Shown: positions 33,533 through 35,554 of the stretch, piece by piece
Layout: each line of letters opens with the position of its first letter
Position numbering within the stretch: the first letter of the stretch is position 1
From: Microvirga arabica
Lineage (GTDB): Bacteria; Pseudomonadota; Alphaproteobacteria; Rhizobiales; Beijerinckiaceae
Length of the DNA stretch: 35,554 nucleotides
Reading direction: 5' to 3'
Assembly: GCF_016811235.1 (NCBI RefSeq)
Contig: NZ_JAFBID010000068.1
Location: forward strand, 1-35,554
Notes under the pieces: generated by a model
What the model was told of the DNA's origin: nothing
The model's database searches: none
Seen by the model: the letters and a program-made list of their open reading frames with translations, nothing else
Position numbers and translations under genes: made by a program

Positions 33533-35137
33533 TCAGAACCCAATGGCAGCGCCATCCTTCCTGTGATCAGAACCGGCCGCATAGCCGCCGTCAATGCGAT
33601 GGATCAGTTGAGCGCCGCCAAAGCCAAAGCTCGCTTCTGGCTCCTCTCGGGTGATCTCGTGGCCCAATGCAGCCAAAGCAGAAACCGTACGGTCGGAGAC
33701 ACCATGCTCGACAGCTACCTTTCGGCCATGGACCACGCGCCAGCGCGGTGCATCGCTGGCGGCTTGTGGACTTTGCCCCCAGACTTGCGTCCGTAGCACC
33801 ATCTGGACATGACCCTGGGCCTGCATCGGACCACCCATAACCCCGAAACTCATGAGCGGATTGCCATCCTTCATCAGGAAGCCCGGAATGATGGTGTGGA
33901 AGGGCCGCTTATGCGGAGAAACATAGTTCGCATGGCCCGGCTCCAAGGTGAACCCAGAGCCCCGGTTCTGGAGGTGAATTCCTGTACCAGGGACGACCAC
34001 TCCGGACCCGAACCCACTGTAGTTGGATTGGATAAACGACACCATCATGCCCGAAGCATCAGCAGCTGTGACGTAGACGGTGCCCCCTGCTGTCGGGGCC
34101 CCTGCTTCGGGATTGCTGGCAGAAGCAAGATCGATCAGAGCGGCACGCCTGTCCAGGTAAGCGGGACCAAGCAAGTGCTCGACCGATACAGCCATCGTGT
34201 TGGGGTCGCCCACATAGCGCTCCACATCAGCGAAGGCGATCTTCATCGCCTCAATCTGCAGGTGCAAGGCTTCAGGTCCATCAGGATCAAGTTTGTCGAT
34301 CCCGGTGCGTTCCAGGATCCTCAGTGCCACAAGCGCAGCAATGCCCTGGCCATTGGGTGGGATCTCGTGAAGATGGACACCACGGAATGGAACGGAGATC
34401 GTGCCACACCAATCAGCACGATGGTCTGCCATATCTGCTTCTGACAAGGCGGCGCCATGCTCGCGAGCGAAATCGGCAATGCGGCGACTGAGATCTCCAC
34501 GATAGAAGGCTTCACCGTTGGAGGTGGCAATTGCCTCGAGGCTCTTCGCAAGCGGCCGGTTGACGAAGAGTTCGCCCGCCTGCGGCGCGCGGCCGTCTGG
34601 CATGAAGCCGTCGCGGAAGCCGGGTTGCTCCGAGAGAACGCTGGCGCCATTTGCCCAAAGCGCGGCGATCGTCGGCGAGATGTGGAACCCATGGCGAGCA
34701 TATTCCAGTGCAGGGGCAAATAGGTCCGCAAATGGCAGGCGACCAAATCGCGATGAGAGCTCGACCCAGGCCGAGACGGCGCCTGGCACTGTGACACTCT
34801 CCCAGCCCCGCTGCGGCATACGGTCGAGGCCTGAAAACCGCTCCGGTGTCCAGCCGGCGGGAGACCGGCCTGAGGCATTCAGACCGTGCAGTTGTTCGCC
34901 ATCCCAGAGAATGGCGAAAGCATCGCTACCGAGGCCATTGCCGGTGGGTTCGACCACCGTGAGTGCAATGGCACTTGCGAGCGCTGCATCAACGGCGTTA
35001 CCACCAGCCAGCAGCATACGCACACCTGCCTGCGCTGCCAGAGGCTGCGAGGTGGCAACGATATTGCGAGCGAGGACCGGGACCCGGCGTGCGGGATAGG
35101 GGGAGTTGTACGAGAAAGGAGTCATAACTCTCATCAT
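33533..35137 (-). CDS. ggt: Gamma-glutamyltransferase family Ntn-hydrolase
   Basis: A protein of about 534 residues that matures by self-cleavage into two subunits. GGNAVDAALASAIALTVVEP near residue 45, GNGLGSDAFAI near 66, LHEIPPNGQGIAAL near 256 and PFHTIIPGFLMKDGNPLMSFGV are family blocks. The nucleophile is predicted to be Thr353 in GGTVYVTAADASG. No signal peptide is seen, so a cytoplasmic enzyme of the YwrD-like branch is likely rather than periplasmic GGT. Relatives include gamma-glutamyl hydrolases and cephalosporin acylases. The start is uncertain: ATG codons at 35137, 35134 and 35125 lack strong ribosome-binding sites. It follows a dipeptide-type permease gene on the same strand after 21 bases and probably hydrolyses that transporter's cargo. 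Confidence 0.87.
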   Translation of the reverse strand: MMRVMTPFSYNSPYPARRVPVLARNIVATSQPLAAQAGVRMLLAGGNAVDAALASAIALTVVEPTGNGLGSDAFAILWDGEQLHGLNASGRSPAGWTPERFSGLDRMPQRGWESVTVPGAVSAWVELSSRFGRLPFADLFAPALEYARHGFHISPTIAALWANGASVLSEQPGFRDGFMPDGRAPQAGELFVNRPLAKSLEAIATSNGEAFYRGDLSRRIADFAREHGAALSEADMADHRADWCGTISVPFRGVHLHEIPPNGQGIAALVALRILERTGIDKLDPDGPEALHLQIEAMKIAFADVERYVGDPNTMAVSVEHLLGPAYLDRRAALIDLASASNPEAGAPTAGGTVYVTAADASGMMVSFIQSNYSGFGSGVVVPGTGIHLQNRGSGFTLEPGHANYVSPHKRPFHTIIPGFLMKDGNPLMSFGVMGGPMQAQGHVQMVLRTQVWGQSPQAASDAPRWRVVHGRKVAVEHGVSDRTVSALAALGHEITREEPEASFGFGGAQLIHRIDGGYAAGSDHRKDGAAIGF

Positions 35138-35158
35138 GTTTGCAGAGTTGGCGTGTCT

Positions 35159-35554
35159 TTACTGTTCGCGGGGATCGAGCGCGTCGCGCAGGCCGTCGCC
35201 GAGAAGGTTGAAGCCGAGAACGATCAGGAAGATCGCGGAGCCTGGGAAGATCGACATCCAGGGGGCCTGATCCATGAAGTTCTTAGCGGTGTTCAGCATG
35301 GAGCCCCAGGAGGGGTTTGGCGGCTGCTGACCCAAGCCCAGGAAGGACAGGCTTGCTTCCGCGATGATGGCGGTTGCAATGGTCAGTGTGCCCTGGACCA
35401 GGATCGGTGGCAGCACGTTGGGAAGAACGTAGCGCACCATGATCCAGAAATCAGGAAGCCCGATAGCCCGCGCTCCTTCCACGTAATCCTCGGCCTTCAC
35501 AGTCAGCACCTGTCCGCGGGTCAGGCGGATAAAGATCGGCATGGCGGACAAACC
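35159..35554 (-). CDS. ABC importer permease (OppC/DppC-type), C-terminal part
   Basis: About 131 codons at the 3' end of a gene that begins beyond the window. The EAA-type coupling loop YVEGARAIGLPDFWIMVRYV is followed by LPNVLPPILVQGTLTIATAI, then AEASLSFLGLGQQPPNPSWG and LVLGFNLLGDGLRDALDPR, the classic end of DppC/GsiD-type permeases. It resembles the permease at 17232-18128 but is clearly a different protein. It points to a second peptide-type importer operon continuing past the window, with the GGT-family gene at its end. Confidence 0.92.
   Translation of the reverse strand, partial: GLSAMPIFIRLTRGQVLTVKAEDYVEGARAIGLPDFWIMVRYVLPNVLPPILVQGTLTIATAIIAEASLSFLGLGQQPPNPSWGSMLNTAKNFMDQAPWMSIFPGSAIFLIVLGFNLLGDGLRDALDPREQ

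Overview
The window (about 60% GC by eye, densely packed, many ATGA overlaps) looks like the chromosome or a large replicon of an alphaproteobacterium, probably Hyphomicrobiales (Rhizobium/Bradyrhizobium/Microvirga/Methylobacterium relatives). Pointers are a Rhizobium-type malonyl-CoA decarboxylase-matB pair, a malonamidase-E2-like amidase, tripartite tricarboxylate (TTT) transporters, a serine-glyoxylate aminotransferase, and many FCD-type GntR regulators and dipeptide-type ABC importers. No rRNA, tRNA, CRISPR array or intact mobile element was seen.

Layout. (1) 1-2567, plus strand: 3' end of malonyl-CoA decarboxylase, malonyl-CoA synthetase (matB) and a zeta-class GST/maleylacetoacetate isomerase, followed by about 680 bases without a recognisable gene. 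(2) 3245-13673: a catabolic and uptake locus. A minus-strand pair (large FAD/Fe-S 2-hydroxyacid dehydrogenase, then a GntR regulator) faces a plus-strand series: SgaA-type aminotransferase, GlcG-like protein, TctC-TctB-TctA transporter and an AEC permease. Related AT-rich motifs lie at two of the promoters and at the regulator start. (3) 13821-23105: a minus-strand dipeptide-type ABC importer operon ending in an M20 peptidase, divergent from a LysR regulator followed by a second M20 peptidase. Dyads resembling LysR boxes lie between the two units. (4) 23130-28754: a minus-strand CoA operon (crotonase, second matB, CaiB/BaiF CoA-transferase, PdxA2-type dehydrogenase), divergent from a second GntR regulator. 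(5) 28885-30711: a gamma-carbonic-anhydrase-like hexapeptide protein and a 3-hydroxyisobutyrate-dehydrogenase-family oxidoreductase. (6) 30823-35554: a third M20 peptidase translationally coupled to a malonamidase-like amidase, convergent with a gamma-glutamyltransferase-family gene that follows the end of another dipeptide-type permease gene.

Working interpretation (inference). The window is an accessory catabolic region in which imported amide- or peptide-linked compounds are hydrolysed (three M20 enzymes, amidase, GGT) and the released dicarboxylic or hydroxy acids are oxidised, transaminated or turned into CoA thioesters. Two malonyl-CoA synthetases, a malonyl-CoA decarboxylase, a malonamidase-like amidase and an AEC/MdcF-type permease suggest malonate or malonyl-amide compounds as one common node. 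The true substrates are not decided by sequence.
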